Shown here piece by piece: positions 26,852 to 35,707 of a DNA stretch of 43,139 bases (positions within the stretch are counted from its first letter, which is position 1; each line of letters begins with the position of its first letter). Position numbers and translations under genes: made by a program. The notes under the pieces are model-generated. The model did no database searches and was not told where the DNA came from. It worked only from the letters and a program-made list of their open reading frames with translations. Origin of the DNA: Actinomycetes bacterium (GTDB lineage Bacteria; Actinomycetota; Acidimicrobiia; Acidimicrobiales; JAKAOS01); assembly GCA_021823165.1 (NCBI GenBank), contig JAKAOS010000004.1, positions 1 to 43,139 on the forward strand. The letters run 5' to 3'.

Positions 26852-26955
26852 GTAGCCGAATTACCAAGTGGTCGCTCCAGGCTAGCCGAAGAACTATTGG
26901 AGGCTAATCGCTATGTAAATATGGCTGGCTATCTTGCTACTCAAGGAGGGAAGAA

Positions 26956-27159
26956 GTGAGAACAAGAGAATCTCACTTCGAAATCAAAATGACAGTTACT
27001 GCTTTCACCATACTTGCTTTTGCCATTGGCCTGGCAATCGCAGTCGGCATCCCTACGGTAGCTCTGTTCAGCCAGCAACGCGACGAAATACGCTCCAAAC
27101 TGCAAAAACGAACTTCTTCCGGTGCTCGGCCAGGTGGTGGTGGCCGGGTTGCCCTGTGA
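26956..27159 (+). CDS. Small single-TM protein of unknown function
   Basis: 67-aa ORF with strong upstream AAGGAGGG and TM segment MTVTAFTILAFAIGLAIAVGIPTVALF. Confidence 0.4.
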   Translation: MRTRESHFEIKMTVTAFTILAFAIGLAIAVGIPTVALFSQQRDEIRSKLQKRTSSGARPGGGGRVAL

Positions 27160-27470
27160 TGGAGTGGTCAGTAGATCACCTCCATGTGACTAGAGAAGGA
27201 AAAGGACTTGAATTTCTTTCCCAAGAATCCAAGGACACCCCCTCCAAACCAATAGAGGGCATTCCGTAGTCGAGATTCCGTGGGCGCATAATGAACATGT
27301 GGAGATGATTATGGAACAGTGGCCCCAAGGAAACGTTTTGGCAAGAGATTGGTGATGCGACCCAGCAACCTCGGCACTGCGGCCTCGGCTGTGTCCGCTG
27401 CGCCGTGGTCGTTCCTGGGCCAACTTTGTGAGACCAGGTTTCTCAGCCGAAACGCAAAGGAATGCCGATG

Positions 27471-27584
27471 GAGCCCACGGCGTATCTTCCACGCCCATTT
27501 GGGGTCCTGGCAGGCTGCAGCCTCGGGGTGTGAGTGTCACCGGCTCCTCTGAGCCGGCCCTAACCTCTTTTCGCCACCCACCGG
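27471..27584 (+). repeat. 114-bp direct repeat, copy A (ndh 5'-region-like)
   Basis: Ungapped alignment to 37032-37145 with 12 mismatches by hand count; includes a GTG start-like position and a short decayed N-terminus MSVTGSSEPALTSFRHPPEMR*. Confidence 0.9.
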
Positions 27585-27838
27585 AGATGCGATGATGCCC
27601 ACCACCTCCTCGGTGCTGCACTGCGCTCACGGCCGGTGCCGCACGAACGGCGAGCCGTAAAGGCATCGTTTCCCACACCCAGGCCCGCCGTGGGGACTTG
27701 GTGGGCACTGGTTAAAAACTCCTGTAGTGACGCCGGCCAACCAGGGCTGGCTTTCCCCGGTGCCGTCAAAGACCGCCCGGGGGAAAGGACGGCAAAACTT
27801 GCGCCGAGGACTCCCAGGAGGCCGACCCACCCCGGCGA

Positions 27839-28684
27839 TTATTGGTCGCGGCTGTTGGTCATCGACACCTCTGTAAGCCCGTAGGGACCAGGCCAGGTTT
27901 CCACGACGCTGGTCCCGTCGCTGAGCAAAGATGCTGGCGTCGTGCGGAGCGGAGCGGAACGGAACGACAGATCCAGACTCTGCAGCCACTCCAGGTCGGC
28001 CAGGACCGACCTTGCCATGTCGTGGATTAGCTGCTGGACCGACCGTGAGCTTCGGTCTGCGAACGAGGAGGTGAGCGCCTCGGTGACCAGATCGGCCACT
28101 GCCTGGTCCGTCGCTGGCAGCGACCGGAGAAGCCAGCGTGCGTCCAATCTTCCCGCCAGCGGCCGGTCACTCGCCTCTGACTGGGTCGTGAGCGGGTCCC
28201 GGTAGAACCCGGCGAAGGCACTTCCCGCGGTACTGAACAGGCCCAGGTCGCAGATGGATCCCCCTAAGAGCACGGGCCGACCGCTTCGGAGGTCAGCCCG
28301 TGCCGAACTGGCGGGCCCGCGGTCAGCCCACGATCGGGTCCCGATGGCTTTCCAGTTGGACACCTCCACCTCGACCACGGCCCGATCGAATGCCGGATTG
28401 GCCTGAAGCACCCGCTCGGCGGTGCCGGCCGCCACCTGTTCGATCGACGTTCCCTTCCAGGTTGCGCACTCGGCAAGAGCGTGCAACCGGAGGGTGTCGC
28501 TTGGGAGCACCGAAGAGTTGTCACCCTCGGTGAATGAAGCCATGAAGTCCCCCTCCACCGCAATGGAGAAGCGAGCGTCGAGGAGAGAACCGGGCCCGGA
28601 TCTGCTCCAGGCCATCACCGAAAAAGCGTCCTTGCCGTAGCGGGCAGCCGTGACCTGGCCGGGGGGTGGCTCGATGCTGTTCAC
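27839..28684 (-). CDS. Divergent urate oxidase (uricase)-like protein
   Basis: ARYGKDAFSVM, GDNSSVLPSDTLR, LGLFSTAGSAFAGFYRDPLTTQSEASDRPLAGRLDARW, SVQQLIHDM and C-terminal YGLTEVSMTN resemble uricase landmarks. GTG start at 28684 inferred; listed ORF begins at 28780. Confidence 0.75.
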   Translation of the reverse strand: MNSIEPPPGQVTAARYGKDAFSVMAWSRSGPGSLLDARFSIAVEGDFMASFTEGDNSSVLPSDTLRLHALAECATWKGTSIEQVAAGTAERVLQANPAFDRAVVEVEVSNWKAIGTRSWADRGPASSARADLRSGRPVLLGGSICDLGLFSTAGSAFAGFYRDPLTTQSEASDRPLAGRLDARWLLRSLPATDQAVADLVTEALTSSFADRSSRSVQQLIHDMARSVLADLEWLQSLDLSFRSAPLRTTPASLLSDGTSVVETWPGPYGLTEVSMTNSRDQ

Positions 28685-28720
28685 GCCGCAGAAACCTTTC
28701 GTTACAAGGCCGAAACAACC

Positions 28721-28742
28721 TGTCTTTACTCTTCTGTAGACA
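28721..28742. promoter_or_regulatory. Candidate operator: inverted repeat TGTCT-N12-AGACA
   Basis: tgtctttactcttctgtagaca in the 81-bp gap between divergent starts at 28684 and 28766. Confidence 0.35.
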
Positions 28743-28765
28743 AAAAATAACCGAAGGAGAGGCAT

Positions 28766-29887
28766 GTGACCATCGATCATCCGGCCCCGGCCTATGGCTC
28801 CCGTCCGTTTTCCAGGCGTTCCTTCCTCGGCCGCGGCCTGCAGGGAGTGGCGGCAGTCGGGATGGCCGGGGTGGGTGCCTCCCTGCTGGCTGCGTGCGGA
28901 TCGTCTTCGACCAAGGCGTCGTCGACGGGATCGGGCGGTTCGACCGCCACTGGCGGGGCGTCTTTAACTTCGGTCGCCATCCAGTACTGCTACCTGCTCA
29001 ATGTGCAGTTCGCGGGTAGCTTCTTCGCCAGCGTCAACGGCTACTACAAAGCCGACGGACTGTCGGTGCAGCTCATTCCGGGTGGGCCCAGCCTGGCCCC
29101 AGAGCCCGTCGTGGCATCGGGCAAGGCCCTAATCGGCGTCACCCACACCGCGGAGGCCGTGTCGGCGATCCTCAACGGAGCGCCTCTCAAGATCATCGGC
29201 GCAACCTTTCAGACCAACCCCACCTGTATTGCGTCGCGTGCCTCTGCGCCCCTGAAGGTGCCCACGGACATGTACGGCAAAAAGATCGGGATAAGCGACA
29301 CAAACCAGCCCATCTGGCAGTCCTTCGTCAAGGCAAACGGTCTTGACGTGTCCAAGATCAACGTCGTCACCGTCGGCTTCGACGTGACCTCCCTGGCGTC
29401 GGGTGAGATCGATGGGCTCATGGCCTTTGCCCCTAACGAGCCGACCATCCTCAAGCTGAAGGGGGTCGACACCTACGCGATGCTCCTCAGCGACTTTCAT
29501 TATCCCTTGATGGAGGACCTTTACATAGCAAGGGCCAGCGACGTGGCGGACCCAAACAAAGCCAAGCTTCTCGCTGCTGTCATGAAGGCTGAATCGCTTG
29601 GCTGGAGCGACGTCATCAAGGACCCGAACAAGGCGGCCGAACTGGCGGTAAACAAGTTCGGAAAGGGCCTCGGTCTCAGTCTGGCCCAGCAGAAACTGGA
29701 TGCCGCCGCGCAGAATGCCTTCATCCACGACGCCGATACCGCAGCCCACGGACTGTTCTGGATGACCGAGCAGAAGATTGCCAGCACCATCGCCTCCCTG
29801 GCCCTGGGCGGGGTCAAGGCTCGGTCATCGATGTTCACCAACTCCGTGTTGGCAGAGGTTTACAAAGGTGGGAGCGTCCCGGCGTGA
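28766..29887 (+). CDS. NMT1/TauA/THI5-type ABC substrate-binding lipoprotein with Tat-like signal
   Basis: SRRSFLGRGLQGVAAVGMAGVGASLLAACGSSS signal; VAIQYCYLLNVQFAGSFFASVNGYYKADGLSVQLIPGG. Confidence 0.88.
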   Translation: MTIDHPAPAYGSRPFSRRSFLGRGLQGVAAVGMAGVGASLLAACGSSSTKASSTGSGGSTATGGASLTSVAIQYCYLLNVQFAGSFFASVNGYYKADGLSVQLIPGGPSLAPEPVVASGKALIGVTHTAEAVSAILNGAPLKIIGATFQTNPTCIASRASAPLKVPTDMYGKKIGISDTNQPIWQSFVKANGLDVSKINVVTVGFDVTSLASGEIDGLMAFAPNEPTILKLKGVDTYAMLLSDFHYPLMEDLYIARASDVADPNKAKLLAAVMKAESLGWSDVIKDPNKAAELAVNKFGKGLGLSLAQQKLDAAAQNAFIHDADTAAHGLFWMTEQKIASTIASLALGGVKARSSMFTNSVLAEVYKGGSVPA

Positions 29888-30717
29888 AGGTGGCAACCCC
29901 AAAGGTGTTGCCCGAGGGCCGTTCCCCGGTCGGAGCCGGTCTCTCCCTTTCCGGGGTAACCAAGACCTTTGGGCACCGCCATGAACGGGTGGAGGCCCTG
30001 CGGTCGTTGTCGCTAGAGACCGGGGAGGGGTCTTTTGTGGCACTCCTCGGGCCATCTGGTTGCGGCAAGTCCACCGTGCTTCGGATGATCGCCGGCCTCG
30101 AGAATCCGACCAGCGGGCGCATCTCCGTGCACGGCGATTCCCCCCTGGCCGTGAGAGGCCGGCACCAGATGGGCGTGGCCTTCCAGGACCCGGCCCTTCT
30201 CCCGTGGCGTAGCGTGGAGTCCAATATCCGGCTGCCCTTCGAGGTGGCCGGCAGACCGGCGGACGACGCGCTGGTGGACGGCTTGATCGATCTGGTCGGC
30301 CTTAGGGGTTTCGAAAAGGCCCGGCCGGGGCAACTTTCGGGTGGCATGCGCCAGCGGGTGGCCATCGCCCGGGCCCTGGTCCTCGAGCCGGTTCTGTTGC
30401 TCCTCGACGAGCCTTTCGGGGCCCTCGATGAGATGACGCGGCAACGGATGAACGTGGAGCTGCAGCGGATCTGGATGAAGCAGGCAACCACGACCCTGCT
30501 GGTCACCCACTCCATTTCAGAGGCCGTGTTCCTAGCCGACCGGGTGGTCGTGTTGAGTCCTCGCCCGGGCCGCATCGTCGAGGACTTTCATGTGCCTTTC
30601 GGGCGCCCGCGCGGCGTTGAGCTGCTCTCCTCATTGGACTTTCATCAGGCCTGCGACCATCTGAGCACGGTGCTGTTCAGTTCGATCGGGGGCCTGGGAG
30701 AGAACGGTCCCGGGTGA
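29884..30717 (+). CDS. ABC transporter ATP-binding protein (SsuB/TauB/ThiZ-like)
   Basis: GPSGCGKSTVLRMIAGLE, LSGGMRQRVAIARAL, LLLLDEPFGALDE. Confidence 0.93.
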   Translation: MKVATPKVLPEGRSPVGAGLSLSGVTKTFGHRHERVEALRSLSLETGEGSFVALLGPSGCGKSTVLRMIAGLENPTSGRISVHGDSPLAVRGRHQMGVAFQDPALLPWRSVESNIRLPFEVAGRPADDALVDGLIDLVGLRGFEKARPGQLSGGMRQRVAIARALVLEPVLLLLDEPFGALDEMTRQRMNVELQRIWMKQATTTLLVTHSISEAVFLADRVVVLSPRPGRIVEDFHVPFGRPRGVELLSSLDFHQACDHLSTVLFSSIGGLGENGPG

Positions 30718-32309
30718 TCCAGGCTCTGGGTGTATCGGCCCGGATTCCGGTGTCCAGGCAACTGCGCCGTCACGCCCGCTCGGTCGGGCTGGCAGCGGTG
30801 CTCCTAGTGGTCTGGGAGTTGCTGGCCGTGACCGTTTTTTCCGGGCGGTTCGTAGTGCCGACGCCGACCTCGGTGGCTGGCACCGCCTGGGCCAACCACT
30901 TCTTCTACACCGATCTGGTGGTCACCCTCAACATCTCGTGGAAGGGCTGGCTTATCGGTAACGGAGCGGCGCTGCTCCTGGCTGCCGTATCGCTCATCGT
31001 TCCGGCCACCGAGAGCGCGCTCATTACCTTGGGGGTCGCCACCTACTGCGTCCCGACCATCGCGGTTGGGCCGCTTCTCGTCGTTGTCTACGGGCCGACC
31101 GGGGCGAAGATTGCCATGTCGGCGCTCTCGGTATTGTTCGTCACCCTGGTTGCAGCCGTAACGGGGCTGCGGGCCGCGCCGAGGGCGACTTTGGAGATGG
31201 TGACGGTCATGGGCGGCGGCCGGTGGAAACAGCTAGTCAAGGTTCGGGCCCGCGCCAGTTTGCCCATGCTTGCGAGCGGCATGAGTATCTCTGCGCCCGC
31301 TGCCATTCTCGGCACGATGATCGGGGATTACCTGGGCGGTGCCAAGGGTTTGGGAGTGATAATGCTCCAGGCGCAGCAGCAGCTGGCCGTCAGCCGGACG
31401 TGGTCTATCGCCGCCGTGTCGACAGTGGTGTGCGGCCTGGCTTTTGCGGCCACCATGGCGATCGCCCGGCGGGTATCGGCCGGCGTGGAGCCGGCGCTCG
31501 ACTCGGCCATCCACCCCACCCCGCTCCGGCGGGGCCTGGCCGGGGTGGCCATCGGCGCGGCCCGGGTGGTGGCCGTGGTGCTGTTCGGCCTGGTGATGTG
31601 GGAGATCCTCGTCCGCTCCAGTGGGCTGTCCTCCTATTTCGTGAAGTCCCCCTTGGACGTGTGGCAGTACTGCGTCAGTGGTCCCGGCTCCGCGACCCAT
31701 CGAAGCGAGTTGATCCATGGCCTCATTCGGACCGCTTCGGACGCGGGGCTGGGATGGTTGGCCGGGACCGTTGCGGCGGTCCTGGCGGCGGGAATCCTGA
31801 TTGTGGCCCCAACCCTGGCTGCGGCCGTCATGCCTTTTGTCATCGTGATGCGGTCGGTGCCACTTATCGCCATGACTCCGCTGATCGGACTCGTTTTCGG
31901 GCGGGGTTTACTCGGCGTTACCCTCATTGCCGCCATGGTCACCTTCGTCCCGTCGCTGGTGACCATCGTCGAGGGCCTGCGGTCCGCCCCAGCTGCGGCC
32001 ACCGATCTCATCGAATGCCTAGGTGGAAGACGGCTCACCACACTGGTAAAGGTCCGGATGCCCTTTGCCATGCCGGCGCTGTTCGCCGCGGCCAAGATCT
32101 CCATGCCCGGCGCGATCCTCGGGTCCGTACTTGCAGAGTGGCTGATTACCGGGCATGGAATCGGCCATGCCATGGCTTACGACGTGATATCCAGTAATTT
32201 TTCAAACCTTTGGGCGTCCATCGCCGTCATCCTCGTGATGTCCTTGGTCCTCTACTTCTTCGTCGGTTCGATTGAGACTGGCATCCGGCGCCGGGTGCAT
32301 GCAGCGTGA
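30714..32309 (+). CDS. ABC transporter permease, tandem fusion of two BPD_transp_1 domains
   Basis: 531 aa; two halves each ~250 aa with multiple TMs and an EAA-like loop (GGGRWKQLVKVRARASLPML... and GGRRLTTLVKVRMPFAMPAL...). Confidence 0.88.
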   Translation: MIQALGVSARIPVSRQLRRHARSVGLAAVLLVVWELLAVTVFSGRFVVPTPTSVAGTAWANHFFYTDLVVTLNISWKGWLIGNGAALLLAAVSLIVPATESALITLGVATYCVPTIAVGPLLVVVYGPTGAKIAMSALSVLFVTLVAAVTGLRAAPRATLEMVTVMGGGRWKQLVKVRARASLPMLASGMSISAPAAILGTMIGDYLGGAKGLGVIMLQAQQQLAVSRTWSIAAVSTVVCGLAFAATMAIARRVSAGVEPALDSAIHPTPLRRGLAGVAIGAARVVAVVLFGLVMWEILVRSSGLSSYFVKSPLDVWQYCVSGPGSATHRSELIHGLIRTASDAGLGWLAGTVAAVLAAGILIVAPTLAAAVMPFVIVMRSVPLIAMTPLIGLVFGRGLLGVTLIAAMVTFVPSLVTIVEGLRSAPAAATDLIECLGGRRLTTLVKVRMPFAMPALFAAAKISMPGAILGSVLAEWLITGHGIGHAMAYDVISSNFSNLWASIAVILVMSLVLYFFVGSIETGIRRRVHAA

Positions 32310-33781
32310 CCGGGACCCCGACTTCGAACCGCCCTGCCGCCAAGCCCGTGCTGCTCCCGCCGACAGAACCTGTTGGCTGGCCGGCTTGGCGGCTGCGTGA
32401 CGAGGCGGTCCGGGGGGCCTTGTCGGTCGAGGAGATCGTTACAGCTCACCAGGAACGCCTGGCTGACATCGATCCCTGGCTCAACGCAACCACCGCCGTG
32501 GCCGCTGAGTCAGCCATCGTCGAAGCACGCGCCCTCGACGGCCAGCTCCGTGCGAAAAGCCAGCCCGGCCCGCTGTTCGGGGTTCCCATCACGGTAAAAG
32601 ATGTCATCGCTGTTGCTGGTTATCCGGTGACGCTCGGCTCGGCGCGCTTCGTCGGCAACGCGGCAGTTCGCGACGCGGCATCCGTTGCCATTCTGAGACG
32701 GGCCGGGGCCGTCGTGATCGCCAAGACCAACTGCCCGGAGTTCGCATTCGGGGTGACGACGGATAATGCCGCCTTCGGGGCGACGCGGAGCCCCTGGGGA
32801 AGCCACAGCCCCGGAGGGTCCTCCGGCGGGGAGGCGGCGCTGCTCAGCGCTGGCGCATCGGCTGTGGGCTTGGGAACCGACTACGGCGGTTCCGTCCGCT
32901 GGCCGGCACAGTGCTGCGGGGTGCTCGGGCTGCGCCCCGCCGTGGATTCTTTGGAAGGTGCCGGGCAGTTGCCGGGCCCGGGCGGCAACATGGACGGTCT
33001 ATTCGGCCCGCCCGGAGCGGACCGGTCGGTGCAGAGTCGTCTGCAGGTACCAGGTCCCCTTGCGCGCACCGCTCGGGACTTGGCTATCGTGTGGTCGCTT
33101 CTGGCACGGCCTATAGGAATTCCCTCCTCCCCTGCCCCGGCCTTCGGTGCTCTGCAGCTGCCCGGCCCGGTCGGCTGGGTCTGGACGCTGGACTCCCAGG
33201 AGCCAGATCCACAGGTGACTGCGGCGCTGTTTTCGGTGGTGAAGCTGCTGGCCTCCCTCGGAGTGCCGACCGTAGAGATGCCCGGAGCGCTCGACGGACT
33301 TCACGATCTGTTCAACCGGCTGCGCTCCACCGACGCGCTGGTTGATCTCAAGGCGGCGATCGGAGACGGCGGGGAGATGATCGAGGAGCATTCGCACCGC
33401 CTGCTTTCGGCTGCACCGTCTTCGGGCGCCGACCCTGCCCCGCTGTGGGCAGAACTGGGCCTCCGGCGCCAGCAGATGGGGGCCCTGTTGGAGCGGACAC
33501 CACTGCTGATTTGCCCGGTGGCCCCGGTCGATGCGTGCGACATGGACGGAACCGCAGTTGTGGGCGGAGAGACCGTCAGCGGATTCGATCTGATGACCTA
33601 TTGCCGCGCGGTAAGCGCACTTGGTTTTCCCGCTCTCAGCGTGCCCTGTGGTCTGGACCATGCGGGGCTGCCGGTATCGGTTCAGATCGTCTGCGCTCCC
33701 GGCAGGGAATCCCTGCTCTTTTCACTGGCCGTCGCACTCGAGGAGCACGGCGGCGGCTACCAGAGCCCTCCATGGCTGTAA
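32306..33781 (+). CDS. Amidase-signature family hydrolase
   Basis: Catalytic Lys VPITVKDVIAVAG, cis-Ser SPGGSSGGEAALLSAGA, nucleophile GTDYGGSVRWPAQCCGVLGLRP. Confidence 0.93.
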   Translation: MTGTPTSNRPAAKPVLLPPTEPVGWPAWRLRDEAVRGALSVEEIVTAHQERLADIDPWLNATTAVAAESAIVEARALDGQLRAKSQPGPLFGVPITVKDVIAVAGYPVTLGSARFVGNAAVRDAASVAILRRAGAVVIAKTNCPEFAFGVTTDNAAFGATRSPWGSHSPGGSSGGEAALLSAGASAVGLGTDYGGSVRWPAQCCGVLGLRPAVDSLEGAGQLPGPGGNMDGLFGPPGADRSVQSRLQVPGPLARTARDLAIVWSLLARPIGIPSSPAPAFGALQLPGPVGWVWTLDSQEPDPQVTAALFSVVKLLASLGVPTVEMPGALDGLHDLFNRLRSTDALVDLKAAIGDGGEMIEEHSHRLLSAAPSSGADPAPLWAELGLRRQQMGALLERTPLLICPVAPVDACDMDGTAVVGGETVSGFDLMTYCRAVSALGFPALSVPCGLDHAGLPVSVQIVCAPGRESLLFSLAVALEEHGGGYQSPPWL

Positions 33782-33804
33782 CAAGTTCCATGGCTGTAAC
33801 AAGT
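33769..33804 (+). repeat. Perfect 18-bp tandem duplication (TCCATGGCTGTAACAAGT x2)
   Basis: Identical units 33769-33786 and 33787-33804; the first contains the amidase stop codon. Confidence 0.95.
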
Positions 33805-33857
33805 GTTGTCAAGGCCGGTAACCAAGCAGCCGGTGAGTCGAAACAAGAGGGGGATCA

Positions 33858-34994
33858 GTGACCTACTTGAAAGCCGACATGCATGTTGTAGCGATGCTCA
33901 ATCCGGGGGATACCTCGGGTCTCACCGAGCTGTTTGCCAGCGGAGGGGTCGACCCTGACCGAGTAGTGGCCTTGATTGCCAAGTCCGAGGGGTCGGGCCT
34001 TCATAACGACTATGCGCGCGTATTCGCCGACCTGTCGCTGCGCCGGGCCCTGGCGGAGGCCCGGGGCGTAAGCATGGACCGGATCGGCGAGGAGGTGACC
34101 ATCGCGGTATCGGGTGGGACGCCGGGGGTCCTCTCGCCTCACGTGACGGTCATCACCCAGGCCGAGGTCGATTCCCGCCCGGCTTGGCTCGAGGGGGCCG
34201 GACTGGTAGTCGGACGGTCCCATACCGATCCCATCTTGCCCGAGGACATTGGCCGCGGCGCCCAGGTCGACAAGGTTGCCGCCGCCGTGCGCCAGGCCAT
34301 GAAGGGTGCTGGGGTGACTGATCCTGGCGAAGTGCACATGGTTCTGGTCAAGGGGCCAGCCCTGTCGGCCGCGGCCGTGGCCGACGCGACTTCCAGGGGT
34401 CAGACGGTGGTTACCCGGGATTTCGGCATAGGACCCATGGGCTCGATGTGCTGGTCCAACGACGGGTCAGCACTGGGCGTGGGGGTCGCGCTCGGTGAGA
34501 TCGATCGGCGGGACATAACCGACGATAAAATTCGCTCCGACTGGAGCCTCTTCTCCGAGGTAGCCGCAACGTCGTCTGGGGGAGAGAAGAGAGTGGGAGA
34601 GGTACTTCTCCTTGCCAACAGCCCGGACTCGGCCAGCGAGCTGAGGGTCGGGCATGGAATCACGCTGGACCTGGCCGACACCGGAGGGATCAAGGAGGCC
34701 CTGCGCAGCGCCGGGTTGGAGTTCGCCTGCTGTCCCAGTGAGGAACAAAAAGCCAGGGTGGTGCAGGTCTTTGCCAAGTTTGTACTACCGGGGACCGACA
34801 ACCTGAGAGGCCGACACATCACCGTCCTTGACGACCACGAATCCCATCACGTGGCCAAGGCGGTAGGGGGGGCGCTGGTGGTGGGGGTCACGGGTGAGCC
34901 GATGTCGTTCGTCTCGGGTGGGGAACGGAACTCGCACATGGGCCCCCCCGATGGCAACCCCGTCGCCGCGGTTGTGAGACGGGTGCAGCCGTGA
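33858..34994 (+). CDS. Ring-opening amidohydrolase, cyanuric acid hydrolase/barbiturase (AtzD/TrzD/Bar) family
   Basis: VVALIAKSEGSGLHNDYARVFADLSLRRAL, VTIAVSGGTPGVLSPHVTVI, VHMVLVKGPALS, and C-terminal AKAVGGALVVGVTGEPMSFVSGGERNSHMGPPDGNPVAAVVRR, as in this family's three-fold repeat. Confidence 0.85.
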   Translation: MTYLKADMHVVAMLNPGDTSGLTELFASGGVDPDRVVALIAKSEGSGLHNDYARVFADLSLRRALAEARGVSMDRIGEEVTIAVSGGTPGVLSPHVTVITQAEVDSRPAWLEGAGLVVGRSHTDPILPEDIGRGAQVDKVAAAVRQAMKGAGVTDPGEVHMVLVKGPALSAAAVADATSRGQTVVTRDFGIGPMGSMCWSNDGSALGVGVALGEIDRRDITDDKIRSDWSLFSEVAATSSGGEKRVGEVLLLANSPDSASELRVGHGITLDLADTGGIKEALRSAGLEFACCPSEEQKARVVQVFAKFVLPGTDNLRGRHITVLDDHESHHVAKAVGGALVVGVTGEPMSFVSGGERNSHMGPPDGNPVAAVVRRVQP

Positions 34995-35707
34995 CGGCAC
35001 GGGTCAGGGAGGACGAACTGGCGGTCCGGATCGAACAGCCCAGCCTCGTCGACCTGGCCGCCGACAAGATAAGGAAGCTGCTCCTCGCCGGAACCATCAA
35101 GCCGGGCGAACGGGTCCGGGAAGAGTGGCTCAGCTCGATCCTTGGGGTTAGCCGTCCGCCGGTCCGCGAGGCCATCCAGGTCCTATTGCAACAGGGCCTC
35201 CTCGTCCGTTCACCGCGACGGGGGGTGAGGGTGGTGGACCTAACCGAGGATGACATTTCTGACATCTACTCACTTCGGGCTGCCCTCGACCGCTTTGCAA
35301 TCGAGCTGGGAGTGCCCATCAAGGATCGGTCTTCCCTGGATCCGCTCCGGCGAGCCATCGAGGACATGAAACGCTCCGTTGAGGCGGGTGATCACCCGGG
35401 CTACGTCGAGGCCAACCGGGGCTTCCATGTCGGTCTGATCGATCTCGGCGGCAATCGCCGGCTGACCATGACCTATGTGATGCTAATGAACCAGATGCAA
35501 CTGCTTATGAGCGTCAACCTTTCGCGCGAATCCGAGGCCGACCGCCAGCTGGGGGTGCACCGCCACGAGGAGTTGCTGGCCGCCATCGAGAGCAACGACC
35601 CCCAACAGGCACTCATAGCTCTCGACGCCCACGGCGAGCAGCGCTTCCTGCGGGACCCCCTGCCCGCCGCCACCGACGACGCGTCCGGCACCGATCGAAC
35701 GCGATGA
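34991..35707 (+). CDS. GntR-family regulator (FadR/FCD type)
   Basis: LVDLAADKIRKLLLAGTIKPGERVREEWLSSILGVSRPPVREAIQVLLQQGLLVRSPRRGVRV plus FCD-like C-terminal domain. Confidence 0.93.
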   Translation: MTARVREDELAVRIEQPSLVDLAADKIRKLLLAGTIKPGERVREEWLSSILGVSRPPVREAIQVLLQQGLLVRSPRRGVRVVDLTEDDISDIYSLRAALDRFAIELGVPIKDRSSLDPLRRAIEDMKRSVEAGDHPGYVEANRGFHVGLIDLGGNRRLTMTYVMLMNQMQLLMSVNLSRESEADRQLGVHRHEELLAAIESNDPQQALIALDAHGEQRFLRDPLPAATDDASGTDRTR

